Notes under the pieces: generated by a model
Database searches by the model: none
Told to the model about the DNA's origin: nothing
What the model saw: only the letters and a program-made list of their open reading frames with translations
Source of the DNA: Propionibacteriaceae bacterium
GTDB taxonomy: Bacteria; Actinomycetota; Actinomycetes; Propionibacteriales; Propionibacteriaceae
DNA: 6,206 bases
NCBI GenBank assembly: GCA_030544185.1
Contig: JAUNRO010000194.1
Coordinates: forward strand, 1 to 6,206
Direction of reading: 5' to 3'
Made by a program: the position numbers and the translations under genes
Part shown: in pieces, positions 1 through 6,172 of the stretch
How positions within the stretch are numbered: position 1 is the first letter of the stretch
Layout of the letters: every line of letters starts with the position of its first letter

Positions 1-1126
1 CCCCGAACGTGCCCGCGCGCAGAACGGACCCGTTCGCACTGACGAACGCGAGCCGGTCCGCACCGGCGCTCACCGCGAGCGCCTCGATGCCCCCCTGCGA
101 ACCGAGTGGTCCCGGCACTGCCTGCGTTTGACCGCCGAGCGCGGGATCGGTGATCATGACCAAACCTCCGGACGTGGCACCGAACACCTGCACGGTCCGC
201 TGGTCCGGGCTGGGATCGAGCCGCGTGAACGCCTGGATCCGCACGACTCCGTCCTCGGCCTCCGGGACCGCATAGGGCGCACCGTTGATGAGAAAGCGGA
301 CTCCGGTCACGCCCTCCAACTGGCCCAGCGTCCAGGTGACCTGTCCGGCCATGCGAGAACGCTGCTCCTCCGCCAAGCCCCCCACCGCCTCGTTGAGCGA
401 CACCTCGACCACGCCCATTTCGTCGATGAAGGCCGACTGCACGTTGAGTCGCGCCTGCGCCGGCATCGCCGTCACCACCGCGGGGGTCAGCCAGTCGGTC
501 GGGCCCCGCAGGAGGGCTTGCAGCAGCGCGGTCGGCGTCTGATTGCCCGTGGGCAGGAAGACGGGGTCCGCGACGACGCTGGTCCACGTCGGGTCGAAGA
601 AATAGATGTTGACCATGCGATAGAACTTCTCGAACAGATAGTGCGAGACGAGCAACCCCTCCGGTGGGTTGCCGATGCGCCACTCCCCATCGGCATCGCG
701 GACGACCATGAAGTCGTGGACCAACTGGTCCGCGCTGGACTGGTATGAGCCGTCCGCCCCGAGCCGGCCCCGCAAAGGTGCTTCGAGTCGCGCACTCTCG
801 GGGGTCGAGCTGACACCGTAGCCGTCCTCATAGACCGTCACCCCGCTCTCGGGGCGCCAGCTCTCGCGCTGCTCCGAGGCCAGATAGAGCCGGGCGACCG
901 CATAGTCCTGCTGATAGTTCGCCATTGCCTGCAAGAAGCCCTCCACCACGGTGCGGGGCGACGCCCCCGGCTCCGGTGGCTCGGCGGCCACCTCCACCGA
1001 GACCTCCGGCACCCGGCCTCGTCCCGCAGCCGGATCGACCGGCCCCGTGGTGGGAATCCGCGTGCATCCGCTCACCAGCACCAGGACCAGCGCCGCCCAG
1101 ATCAGGATTGCTCGCCTCTTGCGCAT
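1..1126 (-). CDS. lpqB: LpqB lipoprotein, MtrAB-associated (partial, C-terminus outside window)
   Basis: The reading frame is open from an ATG at 1126 to the left edge, giving about 375 residues of a family usually near 580. It starts with a lipoprotein signal peptide: basic MRKRR, a hydrophobic stretch, and lipobox LVSGC with the lipidated cysteine at residue 21. A family-typical N-terminal region follows (about 50-170, including the VVEGFLQAMANY segment). Next comes a GerMN-type domain (about 180-285, with LLQALLRGPTD and GVRFLINGAPY), and then the start of the C-terminal beta-propeller-like region. The ATG overlaps the mtrB stop in TGATG, and AGGAGG at 1139-1134 sits 7 nt upstream, fixing the start. 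LpqB is known to sit outside the membrane, interact with the MtrB sensor domain and influence MtrA phosphorylation and cell-wall homeostasis. The role here is inferred from family and operon position. No frameshift is seen in the visible part. Confidence 0.95.
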   Translation of the reverse strand, partial: MRKRRAILIWAALVLVLVSGCTRIPTTGPVDPAAGRGRVPEVSVEVAAEPPEPGASPRTVVEGFLQAMANYQQDYAVARLYLASEQRESWRPESGVTVYEDGYGVSSTPESARLEAPLRGRLGADGSYQSSADQLVHDFMVVRDADGEWRIGNPPEGLLVSHYLFEKFYRMVNIYFFDPTWTSVVADPVFLPTGNQTPTALLQALLRGPTDWLTPAVVTAMPAQARLNVQSAFIDEMGVVEVSLNEAVGGLAEEQRSRMAGQVTWTLGQLEGVTGVRFLINGAPYAVPEAEDGVVRIQAFTRLDPSPDQRTVQVFGATSGGLVMITDPALGGQTQAVPGPLGSQGGIEALAVSAGADRLAFVSANGSVLRAGTFG

Positions 1127-2754
1127 CAGTCGTCCTCCTGGCCGGTGGTGATGGCCAACGGCTCCCCAGACTCGCCGACCTCCTGTGTCTCGCTGAGGTC
1201 GCGCGGGATGACCGGGAGCGGCGAGATCTCCAGCACGGTGCCGGCCGTGCGCGGCAGCGTCAGCCGGAACTGCGCCCCCTGCTGCGGCCGGCCCCAGGCG
1301 TTGAGCCAGCCGCCGTGCAACCGGGCGTCCTCCATGGCGATCGACAGGCCCAGGCCGGTGCCCCCGATCGTCCGGTTGCGCGCCGGGTCAGCGCGCCAGA
1401 ACCGGTGGAACACCTGCTTCACGTGGTTCGCCTCGAAGCCGACGCCATGGTCGCGGACCCCCACGGCCACCGCCTTCTCATCGCCCGCGATCAGGATGTC
1501 GATCGGCCGGCCCTCCCCGTGCTCGATGGCATTGGTGATGAGGTTGCGCAGGATCCGCCGGACCCGTCGCACATCGATCTCCGCTGTCGTCGGGCCCGTC
1601 GAGGAGATGCGCAGCACCGTGCCCGTGCGGTCGGCCACCGGCTGCTGTGCGTCGACCTCGCTGACCACCACCTCATGCAGGTCGGCGACCTCACGCGTCA
1701 GCTCGGCAGCACCGGCGTCGAACCGTGAGATCTCCAACAAGTCGCCCAGCAGCGACTCGAAGCGGTCCAGCTCGTGCTGCAACAGCTCGACCGCGCGTTG
1801 CTCCATCGGCTCGAACTCATCGCGCGAATCGTGCAGCATCTCGGCGGCCATGCGGACGGTGGTCAGCGGAGTCCGCAACTCATGGGACACGTCGGAGACG
1901 AAACGCTGCTGGACGCGGGAGAGCTCCTCGAGCTGGGAGATCTGTTTGTGCAGTTCCGCGGCCATATTGTTCATCGTCATGCCGAGGGACGCCAGATCGT
2001 CGCTGCCGCGCACCGTCATCCGGTCCTCCAGATGACCGGAGGTGATGCGCTCCGCCTGCAGGCGAGCCTCGCGGATGGGGGCGACGACCTGTCGCGACAC
2101 CAGCGCCGCAATGATCGCAAGCAACAGGATGAGCAGGAACCCGGTGCTGATCGCCGCCCGCTCGAGCACCTCCAGCGTCTGCTGTTCCTGGCTGAGCGGG
2201 AAGATCAGATAGATGGGATAACGGGTCAGGGCCGGGGTTTCGAGACTCGCGCCGATCGCCAGACCTGGCTCCGGAGCGCCCTCGGCGTACACCACCTCGG
2301 TCGGTGTCACCCACAAGCGACCGTCCGCTGCCGCGGTGACCTGTTCCCGCAACGACACCGGGATCGACGCCGGGAGCACACCGCCGGAGCGGATATCGGA
2401 GACGGGGCCCTGGACGATCACCTGATATTGGCCGGACACCGCGCCACGGTTCGCGACCTCGAAGGTCAGCTGGGTCAGCAGATCGTTGACCGACGTCGTG
2501 CTGATGTCTGCGGCGCGCAACTGACGCTGCGCTGTGTCAATGGCGACCGAGGCCTCGGCCACGGCGGCACGCCGCTTGCCGCTCAGCACACCGGCCGTGG
2601 CCTGCTCCAGCAACAACAGCCCGCCGAGGGTGATGACCAGGACCGAGGCCACGAGCGTGCTGCCCACCACCCGCACGGGCAGGGAGCCCCACCACAGCCG
2701 TGAGGGGGCGGAGAGGATCCGGCGCAGCCAGCCGCGCCAGCGGGGCTCAGGCAA
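1126..2754 (-). CDS. mtrB: MtrB sensor histidine kinase
   Basis: 542 residues, full length for MtrB. The order is a short basic cytoplasmic N-terminus, TM1 about 28-50, an extracytoplasmic sensor loop about 51-197, TM2 about 199-220, HAMP about 220-272, and HisKA with phospho-acceptor His291 in SHELRTP. The HATPase domain has N-box residues N404 and N408 (NLITNAIEH), G1 box D435-x-G-x-G, F box FHRFWRAD (449-456) and G2 box GGTGLGLSI (464-472). All catalytic motifs are intact. An acidic tail of about 40 residues follows the ATPase domain. MtrB is an inner-membrane kinase and phosphatase for MtrA in osmotic, cell-wall and division control. The start is TTG at 2754, inside the last codons of mtrA (8-nt overlap), with a poorly spaced GGAG; translation is probably coupled to mtrA. 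No other in-frame start lies upstream in the open frame, and later starts would cut into TM1. Confidence 0.96.
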   Translation of the reverse strand: MPEPRWRGWLRRILSAPSRLWWGSLPVRVVGSTLVASVLVITLGGLLLLEQATAGVLSGKRRAAVAEASVAIDTAQRQLRAADISTTSVNDLLTQLTFEVANRGAVSGQYQVIVQGPVSDIRSGGVLPASIPVSLREQVTAAADGRLWVTPTEVVYAEGAPEPGLAIGASLETPALTRYPIYLIFPLSQEQQTLEVLERAAISTGFLLILLLAIIAALVSRQVVAPIREARLQAERITSGHLEDRMTVRGSDDLASLGMTMNNMAAELHKQISQLEELSRVQQRFVSDVSHELRTPLTTVRMAAEMLHDSRDEFEPMEQRAVELLQHELDRFESLLGDLLEISRFDAGAAELTREVADLHEVVVSEVDAQQPVADRTGTVLRISSTGPTTAEIDVRRVRRILRNLITNAIEHGEGRPIDILIAGDEKAVAVGVRDHGVGFEANHVKQVFHRFWRADPARNRTIGGTGLGLSIAMEDARLHGGWLNAWGRPQQGAQFRLTLPRTAGTVLEISPLPVIPRDLSETQEVGESGEPLAITTGQEDD

Positions 2755-3442
2755 GCTCTCCGGCCTTGTAGCCGATCCCCCGCACCGTCACCACGATCTT
2801 CGGCCGTTCGGGGTCGAGCTCGATCTTCGACCGGAGTCGCTGCACGTGCACATTGACCAGCCGGGTGTCCGCGGCGTGGCGATAGCCCCACACCTCCTCG
2901 AGGAGGGTCTCGCGGCTGAACACCTGCTTGGGTTTGCGGGCGAGCGCCAGCAACAGGTCGAATTCCAGCGGCGTCAGCGGAATCGCCGTCGACCCCCGTT
3001 TGACCGAATGGCCCTCGACCGAAATGGTCAGGTCCCCGATGCGGAGCAGGTCGCCGTCGCCCGATTCCGCCAGCCGCCGCAACCGCGTGCGGATCCGGGC
3101 CACGAGCTCCTTGGCCTTGAACGGCTTCGGCACGTAGTCGTCGGCGCCGGCCTCCAACCCCTGGACCACGTCGACCGTGTCCGAGCGGGCGGTGAGCATC
3201 ACGATCGGGACGCCGGACTCCGCGCGGATATCGCGACAGATCGCAACGCCGTCCCGCCCCGGCAGCATCAGATCGAGCAGAACCAGGTCGGGATGGCTGT
3301 CACGAAACGCCTGCAGCGCCTCATCACCGTGACCGCACCAGTCGGTCTCGAATCCCTCCTGGCGAAGCACGATCTGCAGCATCTCGGCTAGTGCCGCGTC
3401 ATCGTCGACGACCAGAATGCGGGCATTCGGCTTATCCGTCAC
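2747..3442 (-). CDS. mtrA: MtrA response regulator, OmpR/PhoB family
   Basis: 231 residues, typical for MtrA. The receiver domain (about 8-120) has the acidic pocket D13-D15, phospho-acceptor Asp57 in LVLLDLMLPG, switch Thr84 and Tyr103, and Lys106 in PKPFKA. A short linker leads to a winged-helix trans-activation domain (about 130-229) with recognition-helix segment LVNVHVQRLRSKIE and the terminal hairpin VRGIGYKAGE. It is phosphorylated by MtrB; in other Actinomycetota it binds promoters of cell-wall hydrolase, osmolyte and replication/division genes and is often essential. The start is GTG at 3442, preceded by a purine-rich AGGGGAGGGG at 3455-3446. The 3' end overlaps mtrB by 8 nt, so mtrA is the first gene of a mtrA-mtrB-lpqB operon. 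Nothing looks damaged. Confidence 0.97.
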   Translation of the reverse strand: MTDKPNARILVVDDDAALAEMLQIVLRQEGFETDWCGHGDEALQAFRDSHPDLVLLDLMLPGRDGVAICRDIRAESGVPIVMLTARSDTVDVVQGLEAGADDYVPKPFKAKELVARIRTRLRRLAESGDGDLLRIGDLTISVEGHSVKRGSTAIPLTPLEFDLLLALARKPKQVFSRETLLEEVWGYRHAADTRLVNVHVQRLRSKIELDPERPKIVVTVRGIGYKAGELA

Positions 3443-3471
3443 CGGCCCCTCCCCTCGATTGGCTCCCGGTT

Positions 3472-3477
3472 ATCCTA
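3472..3477 (-). promoter_or_regulatory. Possible -10 element of the mtrAB-lpqB promoter
   Basis: On the minus strand, TAGGAT lies about 30 nt before the mtrA GTG, in the 99-bp gap after the yqgE-like gene. It is a good match to an actinobacterial -10 hexamer and would give a 5' leader of about 25 nt including the Shine-Dalgarno. No convincing -35 is visible 16-19 nt further upstream, so this could be an activator-dependent promoter or a chance match. Confidence 0.35.
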
Positions 3478-3541
3478 AGCCCGAGTACGCCTGGGCCCGG
3501 CGACCCTCGGCCCGTGTCCGCCGGGACCGGACGGCAAAACC

Positions 3542-4096
3542 TCAGTTGTCGTCGGGCCGGTCGGTCCAGGTGGAATAGAGCGCCGTGTCGAGTTCCTGGC
3601 GCCGCAGCACCCGTTGCCACAGATCGGTCTGGTCCACCCCGAAGATGTCGTCATGGCGGGCCCGGGCCACGAACCACGCGTCGCGGGCGAGCTCGACGTC
3701 GAGCTGACCGGGCGCCCACCCCGCGTACCCAGCGAAAATCCGCATCGCATCGAATGCGCCGGCGACCAGTTCGACCGGCGTATCCAGGTGCAGCAACCCG
3801 ACCGAGTCGAACAACCGGCGCCAGCCCGGTGGCTCCTCGTCCCCGCCGACGCTGGCGAGGCAGATGGCCCCGTTGGGCGACACGGGGCCGCCGTCGAAGA
3901 GCACCCGGGGATCGGAGACCACGCCCTCCCATCCGGGCAGCACGGAGCCGAGCTGCAGATCGGAGTGTCGATTGAGGACCACCCCGAGGATCCCACTGGC
4001 GTCGGCATCGAGGATCAGCACGACGGTGAAATCGAAGACGCCGTCGCGCAGGACCACATGGGAGATCAGCAGATCGCCGGGGCTGACCGGGGTCAT
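3542..4096 (-). CDS. YqgE/AlgH family protein (DUF179)
   Basis: 184 residues from ATG 4096, within the usual 180-200 of this family. Family hallmarks are present in order: GDLLISHVVLRDGVFDFTVVL near the N-terminus, ASGILGVVLNRHS, LFDGGPVSPNGAICLAS in the middle, and RIFAGYAGWAPGQLDVEL with DAWFVARA towards the C-terminus. It is a soluble cytoplasmic protein whose biochemical function is not established; in Pseudomonas AlgH was linked to alginate regulation. The frame stays open upstream to an ATG at 4261, but that extension has no family similarity and would run across the divergent promoter and operator. The 4096 start matches the family and has GGTGAGG about 5 nt upstream. It is co-oriented with mtrA 99 bp downstream, so some read-through into mtrA is possible. 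No functional link is implied by the sequence. Confidence 0.93.
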   Translation of the reverse strand: MTPVSPGDLLISHVVLRDGVFDFTVVLILDADASGILGVVLNRHSDLQLGSVLPGWEGVVSDPRVLFDGGPVSPNGAICLASVGGDEEPPGWRRLFDSVGLLHLDTPVELVAGAFDAMRIFAGYAGWAPGQLDVELARDAWFVARARHDDIFGVDQTDLWQRVLRRQELDTALYSTWTDRPDDN

Positions 4097-4201
4097 CAGC
4101 GCCTCACCATCCGACCCGGCGCCCGCGGCGGTCGGTCCGCGATCCGCAGCCCCGGGTCTCGTTCCACACACCGTGCACCTTATCGAGCGACAGCACGACC
4201 C

Positions 4202-4231
4202 TTGACCGAAGGCGCGGACGCCGGGGATTAT
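4202..4231 (+). promoter_or_regulatory. Putative sigma-70-type promoter of the dioxygenase gene
   Basis: TTGACC (4202-4207) is followed after 18 nt by GATTAT (4226-4231), giving 5/6 and 4/6 matches to the -35 and -10 consensus. Transcription would start near 4237-4239, inside the inverted repeat that follows, and give a leader of about 20 nt before ATG 4260. This AT-rich patch stands out from the GC-rich surroundings. Prediction only. Confidence 0.55.
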
Positions 4232-4233
4232 TT

Positions 4234-4247
4234 GTTGAACCTTCAAC
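4234..4247. promoter_or_regulatory. GTTGAA-N2-TTCAAC operator-like dyad
   Basis: A perfect 6-bp inverted repeat with a 2-bp spacer lies immediately downstream of the predicted -10 and covers the predicted transcription start of the dioxygenase gene. The size and position fit a dimeric repressor site, for example a MarR-type redox or phenol sensor; those often control ring-cleavage and quinone-detoxification genes. The regulator is not in this window, so its family is inferred. Confidence 0.55.
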
Positions 4248-4259
4248 GTTAGGTCCGAC

Positions 4260-5036
4260 ATGACACGTCAGCCCACCGTCTTCCTCAGCCACGGCGCCCC
4301 GCCGCTGGCTGACGATCCGCTCTGGACGCGCGAGCTCGCGGACTGGTCGGCCCGACTGCCGCGTCCGGAGAGCATCCTCATGGTCTCCGCGCACTGGGAG
4401 GCCCGGCCTGCGCAGGTCTCGGCCCACCGGGAGGCCCGGCCGCTGGTCTATGACTTCTGGGGATTCCCGGAGCGCTATTACACCGTGACTTATCCCGCGC
4501 CGCTGGCCCCGACGCTGGCCGACGACGTGACCGCTCTCCTCGGCCATGCCGAAGTCGCCGCCGACCACGAGCGGGGACTCGACCACGGGGCATACGTCCC
4601 TCTGGTCGAGATGTTTCCCCGCGCCGACGTGCCCGTCCTCCAGCTCTCGCTGCCGACACTGGCGCCGCAGGAGTTGTTCGACCTGGGGCGGCGCCTCGCA
4701 CCGCTGCGCGACTCCGGGACGCTGATCATCGGTTCGGGGTTCACCACCCACAACCTGCGTTGGTTCAACCCCCGCCAGCCGGCGGACGCACCGGCGCCGG
4801 CGGCGTCGGTGGAGTTCGACCAGTGGGCGGCCGAGACCGTGGCCGCTCGCGACGTCGACGCGCTGCTGAACTTCGCCGAGATCGCTCCGGCGGCCACCGA
4901 GGCCCATCCGCGCACCGAGCACTGGGCTCCGCTCTATGTGGCGCTGGGCGCGGCCGATTCCGGCACGGGTACGCCCAGGTCGGTGATCGACGGGTTCTGG
5001 TTCGGGCTCTCGAAGCGCTCCTGGCAGTTCGAATGA
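4260..5036 (+). CDS. DODA-type extradiol aromatic ring-opening dioxygenase (LigB superfamily)
   Basis: 258 residues, normal for single-domain members related to E. coli YgiD and plant DOPA 4,5-dioxygenase. Conserved segments are SHGAP (His11), VSAHWEARP (His45), YDFWGFPERYY followed by YPAP, LDHGAYVPLVEMFP (His109), IIGSGFTTHNLR (His164) and TEHWAPLYVALGAAD (His221). By family analogy, His11, His45 and His221 are the likely metal ligands, and His109 and His164 active-site residues. The enzyme would open a catecholic ring with O2 next to, not between, the hydroxyls; the physiological substrate cannot be read from the sequence. It is cytoplasmic, with no signal peptide. ATG 4260 is preceded by AGG at 4251-4253. 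The gene stands alone, divergent from the yqgE-like gene, with its own predicted promoter and operator. No motif is missing, so it is probably functional. Confidence 0.93.
   Translation: MTRQPTVFLSHGAPPLADDPLWTRELADWSARLPRPESILMVSAHWEARPAQVSAHREARPLVYDFWGFPERYYTVTYPAPLAPTLADDVTALLGHAEVAADHERGLDHGAYVPLVEMFPRADVPVLQLSLPTLAPQELFDLGRRLAPLRDSGTLIIGSGFTTHNLRWFNPRQPADAPAPAASVEFDQWAAETVAARDVDALLNFAEIAPAATEAHPRTEHWAPLYVALGAADSGTGTPRSVIDGFWFGLSKRSWQFE
4383..4441 (+). repeat. Near-identical 26-bp repeat inside the dioxygenase gene
   Basis: Bases 4383-4408 and 4416-4441 match at 23 of 26 positions with a 33-bp period, so the protein reads VSAHWEARP and then VSAHREARP. Distance from the metal-binding SAHW to the YDFWGFP motif is close to that in YgiD, so this does not look like an insertion. 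Confidence 0.7.
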
Positions 5037-5050
5037 CGCGCGCGGCTGGC

Positions 5051-5080
5051 GCCGTCGGACCATCGGTTCCGCCGTCGGAC
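5051..5080 (+). repeat. Short direct repeat GCCGTCGGAC x2
   Basis: The 10-mer GCCGTCGGAC occurs at 5051-5060 and 5071-5080, exactly 20 bp apart (two helical turns), just after the dioxygenase stop codon. It lies in the 137-bp gap before the toxin gene, where an antitoxin or its promoter would be expected. It may be chance in GC-rich DNA. Confidence 0.4.
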
Positions 5081-5122
5081 AGGCGCGCCTGGATCCTCGC
5101 CGGCAACCGGGCGTACACCAGA

Positions 5123-5160
5123 CATCAGGGCCCCGACCGTTGCTGGCCGGCGCCCTGATG
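5123..5160 (+). terminator. Long stem-loop downstream of the dioxygenase gene
   Basis: A perfect 9-bp arm CATCAGGGC (5123-5131) pairs with GCCCTGATG (5152-5160). After one mismatch CCG pairs with CGG, and further inner pairing leaves a loop of about 4 nt near 5140-5143. It follows the dioxygenase stop by 86 nt and ends 13 nt before the toxin start. No T-tract follows on the plus strand, so it is either a U-less terminator, an RNA processing hairpin, or a recombination scar. Confidence 0.5.
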
Positions 5161-5173
5161 CGTTCCACAGGGC

Positions 5174-5440
5174 TTGGTCGCCGACGATGACTACGACCTG
5201 ATTCTTGCCGCATTGGAAGTCCTGCAAGCGCTGACGCGACTGCCCGAGAAGGTCGCGACGGCCGCGATCGAGTTCATCTACGGAGCGCTGGCAGAGAATC
5301 CGCAACGTGTCGGCAAGGCCTTGCGCTTCGAACTCGAAGGCCTGCACAGCGCCCGGCGTGGGAGCTACCGCATCATCTGCCGGATCACCGAAGTCGTGAC
5401 GATCGCAGCCATCGAGCACCGCGCAGACGTCTACCGCTGA
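5174..5440 (+). CDS. RelE/ParE-superfamily toxin-like protein, apparently without antitoxin
   Basis: 88 residues, normal size for RelE/ParE toxins. Recognisable parts are N-terminal YDLIL, helix ALTRLPEKVATAAIEFIYGALAENP, the basic strand region RVGKALRFELEGLHSARRGSYR with R61, R62 and R66, and the C-terminal AIEHRADVYR with H82, R83 and Y87. Family members cleave ribosome-bound mRNA (RelE type) or poison gyrase (ParE type); this sequence looks more RelE-like. Oddities: the start is TTG 5174 with no good Shine-Dalgarno, a TGA stands six codons upstream, the segment after LILA looks altered, and Cys69 sits where relatives commonly have Tyr (RVIYRI). No Phd/RelB-like antitoxin is readable in any frame between the dioxygenase and this gene or just after it. 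It may be a decayed or solitary toxin, silent or controlled in trans. Confidence 0.75.
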   Translation: MVADDDYDLILAALEVLQALTRLPEKVATAAIEFIYGALAENPQRVGKALRFELEGLHSARRGSYRIICRITEVVTIAAIEHRADVYR

Positions 5441-5471
5441 ACACGGAACCAGAGAGAGAAGTTCCCCCAGC

Positions 5472-5917
5472 CTGCCCACGACCGCAAGGCTCATCAACGA
5501 TCTGCGCTGGCTCGACGTCCCCCTCCACGACGTTCGCGACATCGTCACTGACCCCTCCTCGGACCGAGCGCGGGTGTTGCTCGAGACACACGCCGACCGC
5601 CTCGTTCGCACCCGCAACCATCTCGATCAGCAGATCGCCCAATGCAGCGCCTACGCCCCGCCGACTACGACGGCTACCTGTTCGGCGACTACGGCCAGCC
5701 AGGCTTCTTCCTGCTACTTCTCGTCGACGACACCGACTTCGACTGTCCCGGACGCAGCACCCTCGGCCTGCTCGTGCCCGACCTCGACACCTCCCACCAC
5801 CAAGCTCTCGCAGCCGGGGCGACCGAAACAGTACCGATCACCGACACCGAAGGAATGCCCCGCGCCAGTGCAGTCACTGATTTCGACGGCAACTGGATCT
5901 GGCTCTACCAGGGATAA
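5472..5917 (+). pseudogene. Remnant of a MerR-type regulator fused to a VOC (glyoxalase-like) domain
   Basis: Two protein fragments abut in different frames. Bases 5472-5640 read as the middle of a MerR regulator (ARLINDLRWLDVPLHDVRDIV, then LLETHADRLVRTRNHLDQQIAQ), that is, the second helical part and dimerisation coil. The winged-helix DNA-binding start is absent and no ATG, GTG or TTG precedes it before 5574. From 5642, in another frame, 91 residues read as the C-terminal part of a VOC domain: DYDGYLFGDYGQPGFFLLLL, STLGLLVPDLD, HHQALAAGATETV, EGMPRASAVTDFDGNWIWLYQG, ending at TAA 5915-5917. Intact relatives, as I recall them, place a VOC domain after MerR, so the likeliest history is one gene that lost its 5' end and an internal piece with a frame change. 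The VOC part has ATG 5642 but no Shine-Dalgarno, and its first strands are missing, so a functional product is unlikely though not excluded. Confidence 0.7.
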
Positions 5918-6031
5918 CGCCTCACTGCCCTATGGCCCCGCACGCCCGACTCTCGGCAGGTGCGAGCACGACAGGCAGGTGCTGGCGAAGCCATCAGGTC
6001 CCCACCCCAGGATCATTGAGGCGGCATGAGG

Positions 6032-6059
6032 AAAACCCCTGCCAGCGAGCTGGCAGGGG
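6032..6059. terminator. GC-rich stem-loop, probable bidirectional terminator
   Basis: A perfect 10-bp arm CCCCTGCCAG (6036-6045) pairs with CTGGCAGGGG (6050-6059) around a CGAG loop. AAAA precedes it at 6032-6035, so on the minus strand the hairpin is followed by TTTT, a short intrinsic-terminator tail. On the plus strand it would end transcription from the toxin/MerR-VOC zone before the promoter at 6144, but without a T-tract. A further CAGGGG at 6063-6068 could compete for the left arm. Confidence 0.7.
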
Positions 6060-6087
6060 CCACAGGGGTGGAACTCAGGGCCCATGT

Positions 6088-6108
6088 GTTGAACTCCTGG
6101 CCTTCAAC
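6088..6108. repeat. GTTGAA-N9-TTCAAC inverted repeat
   Basis: GTTGAA (6088-6093) and TTCAAC (6103-6108) have the same half-sites as the dyad upstream of the dioxygenase gene, but 9 bp apart instead of 2. It lies about 36 bp upstream of the predicted promoter of the gene at 6194. It may be a regulator site, a small hairpin, or coincidence. The rest of 5918-6143 contains no gene that I can support. Confidence 0.4.
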
Positions 6109-6143
6109 GCGCATCTCCTACTGCACACAGAGAACCGCGACCA

Positions 6144-6172
6144 TTGACCTACCACGAGGTCGCACGTACAGT
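6144..6172 (+). promoter_or_regulatory. Strong putative promoter of the gene at 6194
   Basis: TTGACC (6144-6149) and TACAGT (6167-6172) are 17 bp apart, matching the -35 (5/6) and -10 (4/6, with the key T-A....T positions) consensus at optimal spacing. The start point would be near 6179, giving a leader of about 15 nt. The -10 lies inside the GTAC-core repeats described separately, the geometry of a repressible promoter. Confidence 0.65.

Noticed and set aside
1774..2703. 309-residue plus-strand open frame opposite mtrB
   Set aside because: Low-complexity His/Arg/Gln-rich translation antisense to an intact kinase; no start context.
3511..3534. Hairpin between the yqgE-like gene and mtrA as a terminator
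   Set aside because: The stem is only about 5 bp and has no T-tract on the transcribed strand; too weak in GC-rich DNA to call.
3542..4261. Longer YqgE-like reading frame starting at 4261
   Set aside because: The N-terminal 55 residues have no family similarity and would place coding sequence over the divergent promoter and operator; ATG 4096 gives the usual family length.
4104..5213. 369-residue minus-strand open frame over the dioxygenase
   Set aside because: Arg/Gly/Pro-rich composition with no domain, fully antisense to a well-supported enzyme; a GC-rich shadow frame.
5445..5465. GGAAC/GTTCC inverted repeat around a GA-rich run after the toxin stop
   Set aside because: A 5-bp stem with an 11-nt loop is expected by chance; it may only mark the deletion junction.
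4934..5617. 227-residue minus-strand open frame across the toxin and MerR remnant
   Set aside because: No recognisable domain and antisense to recognisable toxin and regulator sequence.
5932..6147. 71-residue plus-strand open frame after the VOC remnant
   Set aside because: Runs through the hairpin and the promoter region, has no ribosome binding site and no recognisable motif.
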